Below, piece by piece: positions 32,501 to 42,478 of a stretch of 64,000 bases of DNA. Made by a program: the position numbers and the translations under genes. The stretch spans positions 6,765,001 to 6,829,000 of the forward strand of contig JBBMNZ010000028.1 of assembly GCA_037954325.1 (NCBI GenBank), given 5' to 3'. The stretch's first letter is position 1; every line of letters starts with the position of its first letter. This stretch comes from Fistularia commersonii. Taxonomy: Eukaryota > Chordata > Actinopteri > Syngnathiformes > Fistulariidae. The notes under the pieces were generated by a model. That model had not been told where the DNA came from, did no database searches, and saw nothing but the letters and a program-made list of their open reading frames with translations.

Positions 32501-35417
32501 GGCGTGGTGACATGGATCTCAGGAAAGGGGAAAGGGAGGGTACTCACTGTTGGTTTGTGGTTTAAAACCCCCTAAAAAGTGCCTTTGCATGAAACCCTGT
32601 TTATGTACATTTATGTGTGATTTTGCCTAGCTTTCCAAGTGTATGTTGTGGTTCACAACAATGGTTTGAGCACCTACATTGAGGAAATATATATGTGGGC
32701 CATAGAAATTGAGAAGAACGGTTTGTCTAATCCGAGCCCTTTAAATTCACACAAAAGAAGATAATTATCAAGAGGCCACTTTGCTAAGAAAGGCAGCGAG
32801 GTCATATTTTTATGCTTTTGCCACCTTCGCAAATTCCACATGTATAGTATATGCCAGATATTGTGAAATGGAAAACCTGAACCCACACAATATTCAGTGT
32901 TGACATTTACAACCTCAAAGACGCCCTCAGTTTACACGAAATGCCAAACACCTTACATTTAAAAGTTAGAAAATGCTACATATCCTTGTCGGGTTTCCTT
33001 TTGGGGACTTTTATAGTTATAAATGCAGCTCATTGAGCTCCAAGTTCCGTTCACAAGCAGTAGGTGTCCTTTTTATTTATGCCAACATGCTGAATGTCCT
33101 TATTTTACTCTTCCTATATAATCCATTAATCCCAAAAAAAGCAACTTAACTTTCCTCTGAAAGGTCGCTTGTCAGAATTCTAACCTAAGCTGAACTCGGA
33201 GGAAAAAAAAAACTTCAAAATAGGTCACACTGAAGCAAACAGTTTTTGATTTGTTTTTTACATTTATCAAAACATATTAGAAACTCTTGGAGAAAAGACT
33301 GAATGCAGTCTGCTGTATAAGCATAAATAAAAAAAAAATAAATGAATAAGAATGCATTTTTAATCATTCTGGGTTTGACTGGTGCCTGTGATCATGTGAT
33401 TGTCCATATCATCTCAAAAGAAGTGGAACAATAAGATACTCGGATAAAGTTTGTGTTCCCCAAATTTGTAATATATATATTTCCTTATATATTAAATGTC
33501 TACCAGGATGTGTTTACAACAAAAACCTAATAAAATTTATAACAAATTAACAAAATAGAAAAATTAACTGTCAATGTGTTATAAGCTATAGTTGATGTCT
33601 ACTTTAGTTGCGCTCTCAGAAAAGGAGGCGTCTCACGGGGCTCGGATGACACCCAGAGATGTTTCCATGGATACAGACAATATCAGCCAGTTCAACTCAT
33701 CTTCAATCTACTGCAGTCCACACACCTCTGAGAACATTCCTTCTTTAACTTATTTGTTGATTTACTGGATTTGCTCCGTGTATGTGAGAGTAGTACAAAT
33801 TCTGTGGGTCCTAGGAAGGCATTCCAACTCTGAGGGTCACCTTCTTTGAATCCCTCAAAGCAGTGTATTTTTGAAGCATCTCCTTTAAATCTAAGGTCAG
33901 AAGGCACCAAATGTTGTACTGATTGTGAGTGCTTGGGCTTGTGCTTGTGAGTCACAGCAACATATTTATGATTCGCCATTTTATTTTGGATTCAGTGTCC
34001 GTGCCACTACATTTTCATGAGGCCAAAATCTATTCATGGTAAACAACTCCTCTGAAATGTTGTAAGCTTGATAGCATAGTGGTGAAACCTTTGTTTTCCG
34101 GTCTTGTGGTTTTTCTCATGCAAAAGCTTGCTCAACTTCCCCTCGAGTCCAGCTGCACTCGATGCTCTTTTCCTAGCCTACTGTTTTCCAATAAAGCACT
34201 GACCTGGGCAATACTGATCAGTCTAGACCATAGCTCCTCAAATGTGGGCCCCCCTGAGGAGGGGTAGGCGTGTGACCCCGGGGAACATGCTTATGGCGTA
34301 GTATTAGCTCGACGGTATATGGGTTTTTTGCACGCGCACAGCACAGAGCATGAGATATGAAGTGCAGTGGACAAACCCTTAAGAGACACCATGGAAAAAT
34401 ATTCAACAGGGATGATAAGAAAGGCGGTGAGAGACGGAGATAATGAAACAAATGAAAGTCACCCAAAAGCTTAGACGAGGAAATATAACGAGGCGAATGT
34501 AGCGCTTGGCTGCACTGTGACTACATTGGGAGACGTGGAAAGGCTGGTGTGTTTACTGTGTCTAAACATGTTGGCAGCAGACAACAAGAAACCAAATAAA
34601 TTAAGGCATCACCTAAAGACATTACACCCCTGTTATGCTCGATAAGCCGCTCGAGGTTTTTTCTGAGAAAACGTGCCGAATATTGGCAACAATCATCCCG
34701 CTTTGTGAAAGCGGGATGATCAATAAACCAGCGAGCACTGTTATGCTAATAATATTATTCTATGTTGCAAGTTGATCTATATTTTTTTCTTTACTTTAAG
34801 GTTAATAAGGACACAGTGTTGTGCAAAGGTGTACATATAGCCATTTTATAGACAAATTATGCTACTCATAGTTGCAGCAGAGAGTGGTGGGAGGGTGCGA
34901 AATGTTTTCTTCTTCCTAGGCAGGCCTAACAGAAAATAATTGAGAAGCAGTGGTCTAGACAGTCTTTTATATCAGCATACTAATGTTGGCTTAAGTATTT
35001 ATATCTCTGGAAAACAAAGTTTGAAAGGTTGCGACAGAGGCTCAGAGTAATGAATACATATGATGGCTTAACAAATGGACAAGTTTAATTATTATTTATG
35101 ATTTTGATCCTCTGAATTTGAACTATAAAAATAGTTTTCACGCTTATTTGCAAAATGTTATCGGCTTTATTACACACTGAAAGTACAGCAAGTGTCAAAG
35201 TTGTTGGGCTTGCTGTGGAGTCACTCACCAGCACCATGTTGAAGCGCTCCTCTAGCTCTGCATCTGGAGGGATGGGTAGTTTTGGAGGAGCCTGCTGCTT
35301 CTTCTGCAAGTTTGAAGTTGTGGGTTCGCTCATTCCCGAAGCTGCCCCGACAGAGCTTCTGCCCTCTCGGCCTTCGGGCGACTCATGGCCCGAGCCCCCC
35401 GAAGCAGCATTCCCCAT
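23547..35417 (-). CDS. fmnl1: Formin-like 1, complete, 24 exons, about 1,121 residues
   Basis: FMNL1 is a diaphanous-related formin that nucleates and elongates or bundles actin filaments downstream of Rho GTPases at the cortex, mainly in blood cells in mammals. Exons 5' to 3': 35229-35417, 31448-31531, 31031-31123, 30872-30945, 30258-30341, 30039-30182, 29006-29114, 28813-28889, 28093-28186, 27703-27777, 27505-27615, 27093-27239, 26883-26984, 26090-26708, 25850-25974, 25552-25754, 25202-25436, 25044-25112, 24868-24948, 24496-24625, 24251-24414, 24067-24168, 23775-23979, 23547-23596. All phases close and the sum is 3,366 nt. The start MGNAASGG gives Gly2 for N-myristoylation. GBD/FH3 covers about residues 40-460 (CIMCLRAIMNYQ, HDIILSAFDNFKE), FH1 462-667, FH2 668-1060 (KPIQTKFRMPILNWQPLKP, LAFGNYMNSSKRG), and DAD near 1095-1115 (DGALEDIIT). 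SEKLLVQIQAYLDN and VGALLED resemble FMNL1 more than FMNL2/3. One junction needs a GC donor. Confidence 0.93.
23731..23774 (-). CDS. fmnl1: Possible retained-intron alternative C-terminus of fmnl1
   Basis: If the GTATAG donor after EDIIT is not used, the frame continues as GIVEIHSCRMLRRL and stops at 23731. The spliced form instead continues DLRNTPFRRPAHRPES from 23547-23596. Both forms end in basic residues, as DAD tails do. A retained-intron FMNL1 isoform with altered DAD is known in human. Whether this one is used here is inference. Confidence 0.35.
25437..25551 (-). other. fmnl1: fmnl1 intron 16, apparent GC-AG intron
   Basis: FMNL proteins read AIExYxx here, and this gene gives AIEM|YNQES only if the upstream exon ends ...GAAAT and the intron begins GCACGT. 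The nearest GT (after ATGCAC) would leave the downstream exon out of frame. The acceptor CCCACAG is normal. The donor fits the GC-donor consensus poorly, so a base error or an unusual donor should be considered. Confidence 0.55.
26090..26708 (-). CDS. fmnl1: fmnl1 exon 14: coiled linker plus FH1 polyproline domain
   Basis: This 206-codon exon starts with a charged segment (RERERELDREREKDRERF) and a short helix (EMEQKIQELQEKGLIRLGR). It then carries at least six polyproline tracts of five to ten prolines, the profilin-binding FH1 region, before ending in phase 1 at PEGPDSG. The plus strand over 26093-26430 is correspondingly G-rich (GGAGGAGG, GGGTGGGGG). Confidence 0.93.
28187..28812 (-). other. 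fmnl1 intron 8
   Basis: AT-rich intron with a short ACAC run near 28220-28240 and a CACGTG E-box at about 28636-28641. No gene was seen. Confidence 0.6.
29115..30038 (-). other. fmnl1 intron 6 with SINE-like copy
   Basis: Apart from the repeat at 29755-29878 the intron is plain AT-rich sequence. Confidence 0.6.
29755..29878 (-). repeat. Teleost SINE-like repeat, partial copy in reverse
   Basis: Read on the minus strand the segment has GTTTGAATCCAACAGG (B-box-like) followed by TTTGGAGTCTCCATTTTCTC and CCTGGGTTTCTTTGG. These match the phrases of the common fish repeat that also occurs at 8074-8233, here retaining the middle part missing from that copy. Confidence 0.65.
31532..35228 (-). other. 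fmnl1 intron 1, 3.7 kb
   Basis: The first intron separates the N-myristoylation/Pro-rich exon from the GBD. It holds a 724-bp hAT element (34229-34952). The remainder is AT-rich with no recognisable coding sequence. Confidence 0.6.
34229..34952 (+). mobile_element. Decayed hAT DNA transposon with BED-finger remnant
   Basis: The element is flanked by an exact 8-bp duplication GTCTAGAC (34221-34228 and 34953-34960), the hAT hallmark. Its ends, CATAGCTCCTCAA and the complement CACTGCTTCTCAA, are imperfect inverted repeats of hAT type (10 of 13 matching). Inside, from an ATG at 34391, one frame reads a short N-terminus, a stop, then a BED-type zinc-finger pattern (VCLLCLNML ... NKLRHHLKTLHP: CxxC followed by the HxxxxH pair), then another stop. 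This is the N-terminus of a ZBED5/Buster-like hAT transposase. The catalytic part is absent. Confidence 0.85.
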
Positions 35418-36425
35418 CACTAATCTCCACAAGTAATCCAGGGGGAAAGCTTTTTACACAAACACTTTCTCCAGAGAAATCAGTGCATACCCAAACAGAG
35501 GCTTTCCCTCTGCTCAACAAGATCAACAGGCCTAACTCAAAGAGTTTGGCCCATTAGAGGAAAAGAATATAAAATCACTTATTTACTGCATCTTCCTAGA
35601 TCCTTTGGACAGGGTGGCTGAAGTAAAAGGATAGTTCTTCCTCACATCCGTCATCTGTAACGCAGTCTTAAACAACGCGCAGTCTTAAACAACACCGAAA
35701 CTATCCTCTGTATAAGAACGTTGAAGGGAATTTAGATCAGTGGGCTGTGTTTGACAGACTGACTGAAACCACAGAAGCACAAAAGCAGAAGAGAAACTTC
35801 CTGTGCAACAACATGCAGTAATAGGGTGGAGGTGAAAGATCAACTTGGTAACTGCCAGGTACGTCAGACAGCAGTGGATGATGGCTAAAATATAACAAGG
35901 CAGGGATTGAATACAGCTTCCAAGAATGAGGAACCAAATTATAATGAGACTGGTGACAATTAAAATTGATATAGAAAGTAAGTAAATTGTTCTCCATTAA
36001 GACCATGTGTTCACCTGCACTAATATTGAAATGTAAGGCCAGATGAATCAACCAGGAGATGTTTTTTAATTGTATACTATTAGTTAAGTTTTTTTAAACT
36101 GAGAGCAGTGAGCCCCTATTGCGACCAGGTCGATACATTTTGGCAATATAGCGAGGTTTGTACAACAGCGCCCCCGTGTGGTTATTTCGATGTACTGCAG
36201 CTCTACATTGTTCCCTTCGTGTGCCCTTGGGAAATAGCAATTAGTCCTTTAAGAATACGGCCACCATCACTCATGATGTCACACGATGACGAAAATCAGC
36301 TCGATTAGCAATGTGATTTATGCTAATAGACGAAGAATGAATAATTAATTATTAAGACCTTGTCATTGTACCGCTTTAGAAGAACTCGGGGATTACGAAA
36401 ATTTCACGAATGCAACGTTTCCAAA
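35418..36425. promoter_or_regulatory. Divergent promoter region of fmnl1 and mlx
   Basis: The two start codons are 1,008 bp apart on opposite strands, so both 5' UTRs and promoters must lie here unless an upstream non-coding exon exists. A strong CTCF-like motif lies at 36166-36181 (minus strand CCACACGGGGGCGCTG). No TATA box is obvious. Confidence 0.6.
36166..36181 (-). promoter_or_regulatory. CTCF-like motif in fmnl1/mlx promoter
   Basis: CCACACGGGGGCGCTG on the minus strand is a near-consensus CTCF core, 245 bp upstream of the mlx start codon. Confidence 0.5.
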
Positions 36426-39400
36426 ATGACTGATCCGACAACCTCGCCTGAGGACCACTGGAAGGTAGGAAGCTGTTTGCTTTTAACCTACATTTCGGTG
36501 AAGAACATTTATACACATACACTGACATCATTAAGAACTTGTGACAAGAGATTCTTCCTTTTATTTGTGGTTAAGTTTTGCAGACTCTTGTCAGACAGTT
36601 GAGCTATGCTTTGTTAGCTCGTTTGCTAACGCTAGCTAGTGTGAGGTGTCCTAAAAAAGCTAAACCACTGAGTAGAATAGTGTCGCAAAAAGATTGTTGG
36701 TGTTTTAAACTTTGATTTGTGTTGTTTCGTTATATATATAGGCGTATGTTTTCGGGGGGGGTTGGTACCCTGTCTTCCGGTTGCTCCTTTGTGGAGAGCT
36801 GTACCGTAAATAAACGCTGCAAGAATAGCACCGTCGTCTAAGTTTTGCCATAAGTTACCGTAGATTATTAATTGCTACTACCGGTCTCCTCATTCAATAT
36901 TATATTTATAAAAGTTCAATAAACCGTGAAACGTTTACGATCAAGTCATGACTTGGTCCACGTTACCACTGACGTCCTAATCGATTGTCTGTCTGCTTTG
37001 TCAGGGAAATGTAGCCTTTTGTGAAATGCAGCCTGTCAACTACCGTCCTCATCAGGGTACTCCCGAACACGCTCAGACGTGTGTTTTATTCTGAAATCAA
37101 TGCAGAGAATTGAATACTAATTCAGATCTGTCATTGTCAAACAAACATCAGAAGGTAATGGACCCCCTCTACCCGGGAGAAGAACTGAAGGACTAGCGTC
37201 GAGTGTTTATTTATTTTGTATGACATCAAGCTGCCGAACTGTCATTGAAGAATTAATGTGCTACAGGTCATGCTTCCCCATCATACTTAGAAGTGCGAAA
37301 GGAGGCCAGTCCTCAGTAGGGGGGTTTCACTGTCAGGCAGCCAAGCTGTTGGCCCATTGTTAACATTTAGGCCAGCACAATTTTCCCCTTGCTGCACCCT
37401 CTCAGCCTCTATTTCTCCTTTCTCCATCCTCCGTTACCTGGTGATGGCTCGGCAGACAGACGGCGCTTTCAGCGACAGTGGCTTTGACCCCAGTGAGTAT
37501 ACAGTTAGTTTGTTTACATGTTTTTTTCTTCTTTTCTTCCATATAATCTGCACTAACCAGTTGTGCCTGGTCTCTGAGATCATCTTGTCACTTTTTTATA
37601 TTGTTGTGGATAAAGATTGTTTTGAATTTCCGGTGTCCTGCTCTACAGGTTTCTTTGCTGAAACTGCCAGAAAGGGTACTGTCGTGTCCAGGGCCAACAG
37701 TATTGGTTCGACAAGTGCCTCTTCAGTACCAAATACAGGTATTCTGTTCGCAATGCAGTTACTGAAATGTTCTAGGCAGTTAATCATCGTGTCAGCTCTC
37801 AAAATGACGAATGACTGACTTGTTCACATCCTGCTTGCTTGCTTACATTTATTCCTGGTCAGACATTTTTATCCAGAGATTCCAAATAGCCTTATTGCTT
37901 TATCTGTTGTTGAGAAAAGGCTCTCCTTCTGCCACCAGAAGAGCATTTCGATTATATAATGTGAGATACTAATTGTCATATTCAAATTAACTTCTATTCA
38001 TACCCAATGCTTGCCAGCTTGGCAATCACAAATGTGTTTACGCTAACTGGAAATATCACTTAACTGATTGTATATATGTAAATTGTGTGTATTTTTGATT
38101 CTATATCAGTTTATATAAAAGACAGACCATTTTTTAGAACTGATAATCAACGTTATTGTAATTTGGGTGCTCAGGACACGAAACTGTTGTGTCGTTTTAT
38201 AAAGTAGAGTTTTGAAAAAAATCTGCACGCCAAAAGTGCTCAAAAAAGAAAAGATGATTTATTTGACATATAACACAAAAAAGTTTTTCTCTCATCCGTG
38301 ACGTTTTGAGCAAAACATAGGCTCTTCCTCAGATGCTTACCGAAGATGTGTGTCAACACATGAGTTCTAATGGGGAACTCTAGTGGGGAGCTCTGTTGAC
38401 CACAGGTCAATAGAACTCTCCACAGGTCATGAACTGAGGAAGCTTCTCGGATGTGGGGTGAAACTTCTTCAAGTGAAGAAATTCAAGTCCAGTTGCTGCG
38501 ACAAGAAGAGTTCAACAAGAATAAAGTCAAGAATTTGCAAAATTTCAAATCAGCCACATGACCAAACCTTAATTCTCAGCATCAAAATAAAAAAAAGCTC
38601 CGCACAATCCTCTTCCTTATCCATCAAAATTAGAGTGTCTGAGGCGTTTCTCTTTACTATATTTCTTCTAATAGATGATGAAGACAGCGACTACAGGCAC
38701 GACGCGTCATATAAGGACGCATACAAAGATAGACGGAGACAGGCACACACACAGGCCGAGCAGAAGCGCAGGGACGCCATCAAGGTGGGACTACAGCATG
38801 CTGTGGCTTTAGCTGAAGGCACACTGCCAATTGTTGAATAGCTTTCATGAGAACTTTCCTTTGTATTCCATTTAGAAAGGATATGATGACCTGCAGTCGA
38901 TAGTGCCAACCTGCCAGCAGCAGTCTGAATTTGCAGTTGGTGCGCAGAAGATCAGCAAGGCCACGGTGCTGCAGAAAAGTAAGCTGTCACATGTGCTGAC
39001 ACTCCCAGGATACAAAGAGCTTTGTTAAGCTCTGGTGTTGTATACCTTCACTCTTCAACAATGCAGGGAGGGTCTTTCATCCTTCTGCATTAAAAGTGGC
39101 AGCTTGCTGCTGGTACCTCTAATTCACCAGGCCCTTTGCTCCACACACGAAAAAATTGTATGCATTTTGTCCAAGAAAAGGCTTGACAAAAGCTGCGCCA
39201 TTTGGTAACTGGAAAAAAATGGTAAAGGTGAACATTTTATATTCGTGTTTGAAATCACAGAGACAAAGGCAAGGGTGGGGTATTCACTTGGTCGCAGTTC
39301 CATAGCAATCTACTTCCAAAATTAAATCCATTAGTGCTTTCAGTTTCTATTCTGTTTTAACTGAAGTAACGTCTGACTGCTCCATATTTGTTTTGTTTTT

Positions 39401-40371
39401 CCAGCAATTGACTACATTCATTTTCTTCATAAAGAAAAAAAGAAGCAAGAAGAAGAAGTTTCTTTACTTAGAAAGGAGGTCATGGCTCTGAAGATCATGA
39501 AAACGTGGGTCATCTTGAGTGATGTTTCCTTGCGTTCATTTCTTGACATTACGTAATTGATGTGTCCTCATATTAATGTTCAGAATCATCAGTGTGTTGG
39601 CTTAATACTTTTGCTTAGATTTATCAAATATCCATCCGCTACTTGGCTGACCATGGCCTTTTTTATCAGTTTGCTTTTGCTACCACTAGATGGCAGACAA
39701 TGTTTGTCTAAGTACAGGTTTAAACTCAAGCAGAATGAAGTTCAAGAAGATAAAATTGATAATGTAATGCGTCTATAAGAGAACAGACAGAGGTTTATTA
39801 TTTCTATTCTTTACATGTCCAGATATCTATATAACAGAATTATTTGGGAAATTTTAAAAATTCAGGTTATTTAATCTATAAGATTAGGGAAAGTTTTGAT
39901 GTTCTGAATTCACATCAAGTTCATGAAAAATTAGAAAACCAGTTGGAAAAGGATCTAAGATAGGTGAGCCCAAATGCAGTTTTTATTGCTTTTAATGGCA
40001 GCTTAACAGCTGCATTTTTCTTATTAGGAACTATGAGCACATAGTGAAGGCCCATCAGAACAACCCCCATCACGGAGAGGATCAGGTTTCCGACCAGGTC
40101 AAGTTCAACGTCTTTCAGAGCATCATGGACTCCCTGTTCCAGTCTTTTAGCAGCTCCGTTTCCGTGAGCAGCTTCCAGGAGCTCTCAGCTTGCGTGTTCA
40201 GTTGGATCGAGGAGCACTGCAAGCCTCAGGTCCACAGCGCCATAAAAACCAAATAATGGTCAGCATCGCTTTTAGAATGCTTAGATTAATTGCATATGCC
40301 TCTGGTCCTTTCAGACGCTGAGGGAGTTTGTCGTTGGAGTGCTGCGACAGCTCAACGGTCAGCTTTATTAA
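36426..40371 (+). CDS. mlx: MAX-like protein X (MLX), complete, 8 exons, 245 residues
   Basis: MLX is the bHLH-leucine-zipper partner of MondoA/MLXIP, ChREBP/MLXIPL and MXD1/MXD4/MNT. The heterodimers bind E-boxes or ChoREs and couple glucose flux to transcription. Exons: 36426-36464, 37456-37492, 37649-37738, 38675-38784, 38876-38978, 39405-39504, 40028-40229, 40315-40371. All phases close (738 nt). The start is MTDPTTSPEDHW. A conserved serine-rich segment (SRANSIGSTSASSVPNT) precedes the basic region (RRRQAHTQAEQKRRDAIK, about residues 75-92), helix-loop-helix (YDDLQSIVPTC), zipper (LHKEKKKQEEEVSLLRKEV) and the C-terminal dimerisation/cytoplasmic-retention domain (QVSDQVKFNVFQSIMDSLF to LNGQLY). 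Length equals the short mammalian isoform. Confidence 0.96.
36465..37455 (+). other. mlx intron 1
   Basis: The 5' third carries GCTAAC/GCTAGC repeats (36617-36640) of the type common near fish promoters and a TATATATA run. No gene was seen. Confidence 0.5.
37739..38674 (+). other. mlx intron 3
   Basis: The right half (about 38210-38530) is repeat-derived; the left half is plain AT-rich sequence. Confidence 0.5.
38290..38520. repeat. Dispersed teleost repeat fragment in mlx intron 3
   Basis: Two phrases are familiar from a widely dispersed fish repeat: GTGACGTTTTGAGCAAAACA with CTTCCTCAGATGC, and GAACTGAGGAAGCTTCTCGG followed by GGTGAAACTTCTTCAAG and AAGTCCAGTTGC. I recall the pattern but not the class, so no family name is given. 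Confidence 0.55.
38979..40027 (+). other. mlx introns 5 and 6 with short coding exon
   Basis: Apart from the exon at 39405-39504, the stretch is non-coding. A strong CTCF-like motif (CCACTAGATGGCAG) lies at 39683-39696 in intron 6. Confidence 0.6.
39683..39696 (+). promoter_or_regulatory. CTCF-like motif in mlx intron 6
   Basis: CCACTAGATGGCAG matches the core CTCF consensus CCASYAGRKGGCRS at every position. Confidence 0.6.
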
Positions 40372-42478
40372 TCCAGTCCAGCCCCTGGACTCTGCCTCCA
40401 GAACTCCTGCCTCACTCTGATCCCCAGTTTGAATCAACATTCAGCCACACCAAAGTACTCGCACTACCTGGCTGCAGTTGGATTACCTCAATCAGCAGCA
40501 TGTCAGAGAGGAAAAGATTCACTGGTTTAAGTAGTAATATATTTGGGAAAAAAGGTCCCATTCTCAATTGATTGAGTGTGTGTGTGTCTATTTCAACCTG
40601 TTTTTAATTGTTTTTATAACTGAAGTTGTTTCCTTGTTGCTTCTCAGTGGGCCAGGATGGGATGATTTAGTCAATCCTTTTTTTCAGATGAAGTTTTAAT
40701 TGGTAAGAGCTTGTACAGTCGCTTCCCGAGGGGGCATGCAAAAGCTGGCGTTTTTTGACAAACTTAGGCTTTAATCCAGGAGTCACCAACCTTTTTTGAA
40801 CTGAGGGCTACGTTTTGGGTACCAAGTCATGCAAAGGGCTACCAGTTCAATAAACACTTCTGAAAAAACAAATTTGCTCAATTTACCTTAAATCATATGT
40901 CATTATTAATAATTAATGATAGTCATTTATGTGAAGACACTTATCCTGTTAATGATTTTTCACAATAAGACTGGGAAGGGTATTCTGTTACTTTTTAGGA
41001 GTTTTTCACCAGTCACATGAAAAAAGGGATCTCCTCACCTTCACTGCGCCCGCTAGCTATTCTCCACGGTAACGGTTTCAGTAGAGACCAGCTAGCGCTA
41101 ATGTAATATGAAACACTTAAAAAAAATGTTTAATATAATTTTCAAATCCATACCAATGCAAGTGCGATTTAAAAAAAAAAAAGCAACCAAAAAAAATTAT
41201 ATGCAGCTCACTGGTAAGTGGCTGTATGCCACACCTATGAGTTATTTATAGTTCAGGCCCGCAGGTGACTTGTGGTCCTTGGGTGTTGGTGACCTGCTTT
41301 AATCCGTGCAGCTATGAGAAGCCAACAGATGCTGAAATAGGGACCTCTGTCCAACCAGAAAATATGTATCTTACTGACAGTAATTTAGCTTGTGCTGTGC
41401 CTTGAGAAGTGATTTGTTCATTTAGACATAGGTTTCTTTGAATTATTTTTTTTTCTCAAATTTATCACCAACAGGTGTTTTTTTAATACTTTTCAGTGCC
41501 GCTCATTATCAACAAATGGTCTGAAACATTGTTTAAAAATCACCAGTGACTTGCACTGGTCATGGGTACCCTGTGAGGTCTGTGTACAGGCTGTTTCAAA
41601 TATTTACTGCCTTTTGCTAAGTCAGCAGGTGAATTGTAAATAGCACTCACTGCTTATTCACTTACTGGCCTTGGAAGCCATTATTTTTGCTATTTGAATT
41701 TGCTTTGTCCTCAGGTGTAGATCTGTGCGACAGCATATGGACTTGCTGCATTTGATGCTTTAATGAGAGGAAATGCTGGATTATTCAACAGCTGCTTCAA
41801 AGGCCATCTCTTAATAGCCATTCACCATCCACCCAAAGAGCTGTCAGCCTAATGATTCTAGATTGTTCTTCGAAATTGGCCCTAAATCTAATACTAAGCT
41901 GATGCACAGGACCCCAAACTGCAGCAATGATCCTCAGAGACAATCTCTGCAGTGTTTTTACATAGTTAAAAATTAGTTTGAGGAGTGTTTGTTAGTTTTT
42001 AGGAGGGTTGAGTAATTTTGCTGTGCTTAGGATTATCCCATAAAAAAACAGTGTAAAATAAGTGTAAAAAGTTGAAACAAAAGATGAAAGATGAGACGCT
42101 GTTCATTATGTATAACTCATCTTGTATTTACAGTTTGAACATTACTAATGTGTTAAAATGGAATTAGAACAATAAGAGCTATCAAGCAAAGAAATTTTCT
42201 GCTGACATTTCCTTTTGGCTTTAATTTTATATGAAAAGACCAATTTTGAAAAATTAAACCATTGTTGCCTACAGAGTCCACAAGTGTCCCTCAGAGCCTG
42301 GTGCATCTTAACAAGTGATGGCTGCTTTCAATTACAATGTGCATTTGCCTGGTGATGAAGATGTGCTGTATTTGAAAATGTAGAAAGACATAATATGGCT
42401 TGAGCGGTTTGTGAGTTTTCTGAATGTAGCACTCCAGAGGGCTGCGCTGATGGGAGTAATGAAAAAGAGTGCCTTCTT
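40372..42478. other. mlx / psmc3ip convergent 3' region
   Basis: The two genes converge here. No AATAAA was found between the mlx stop and the hAT insertion at 40777. Candidate mlx signals are AATAAA at 40849-40854, inside the transposon, or a later ATTAAA near 42255. The rest is AT-rich. Confidence 0.5.
40777..41296. mobile_element. Non-autonomous hAT element, 520 bp
   Basis: The 8-bp duplication CTTTAATC is exact on both sides (40769-40776 and 41297-41304). The left end CAGGAGTCACCAACC and the complement of the right end CAGGTCACCAACACC are hAT-type inverted repeats differing by a two-base offset. There is no transposase frame. It carries GAGGGCTACGTTTTGGGTAC and GGGCTACCAGTT, wording I associate with an abundant fish MITE-like hAT family. 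Confidence 0.85.
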
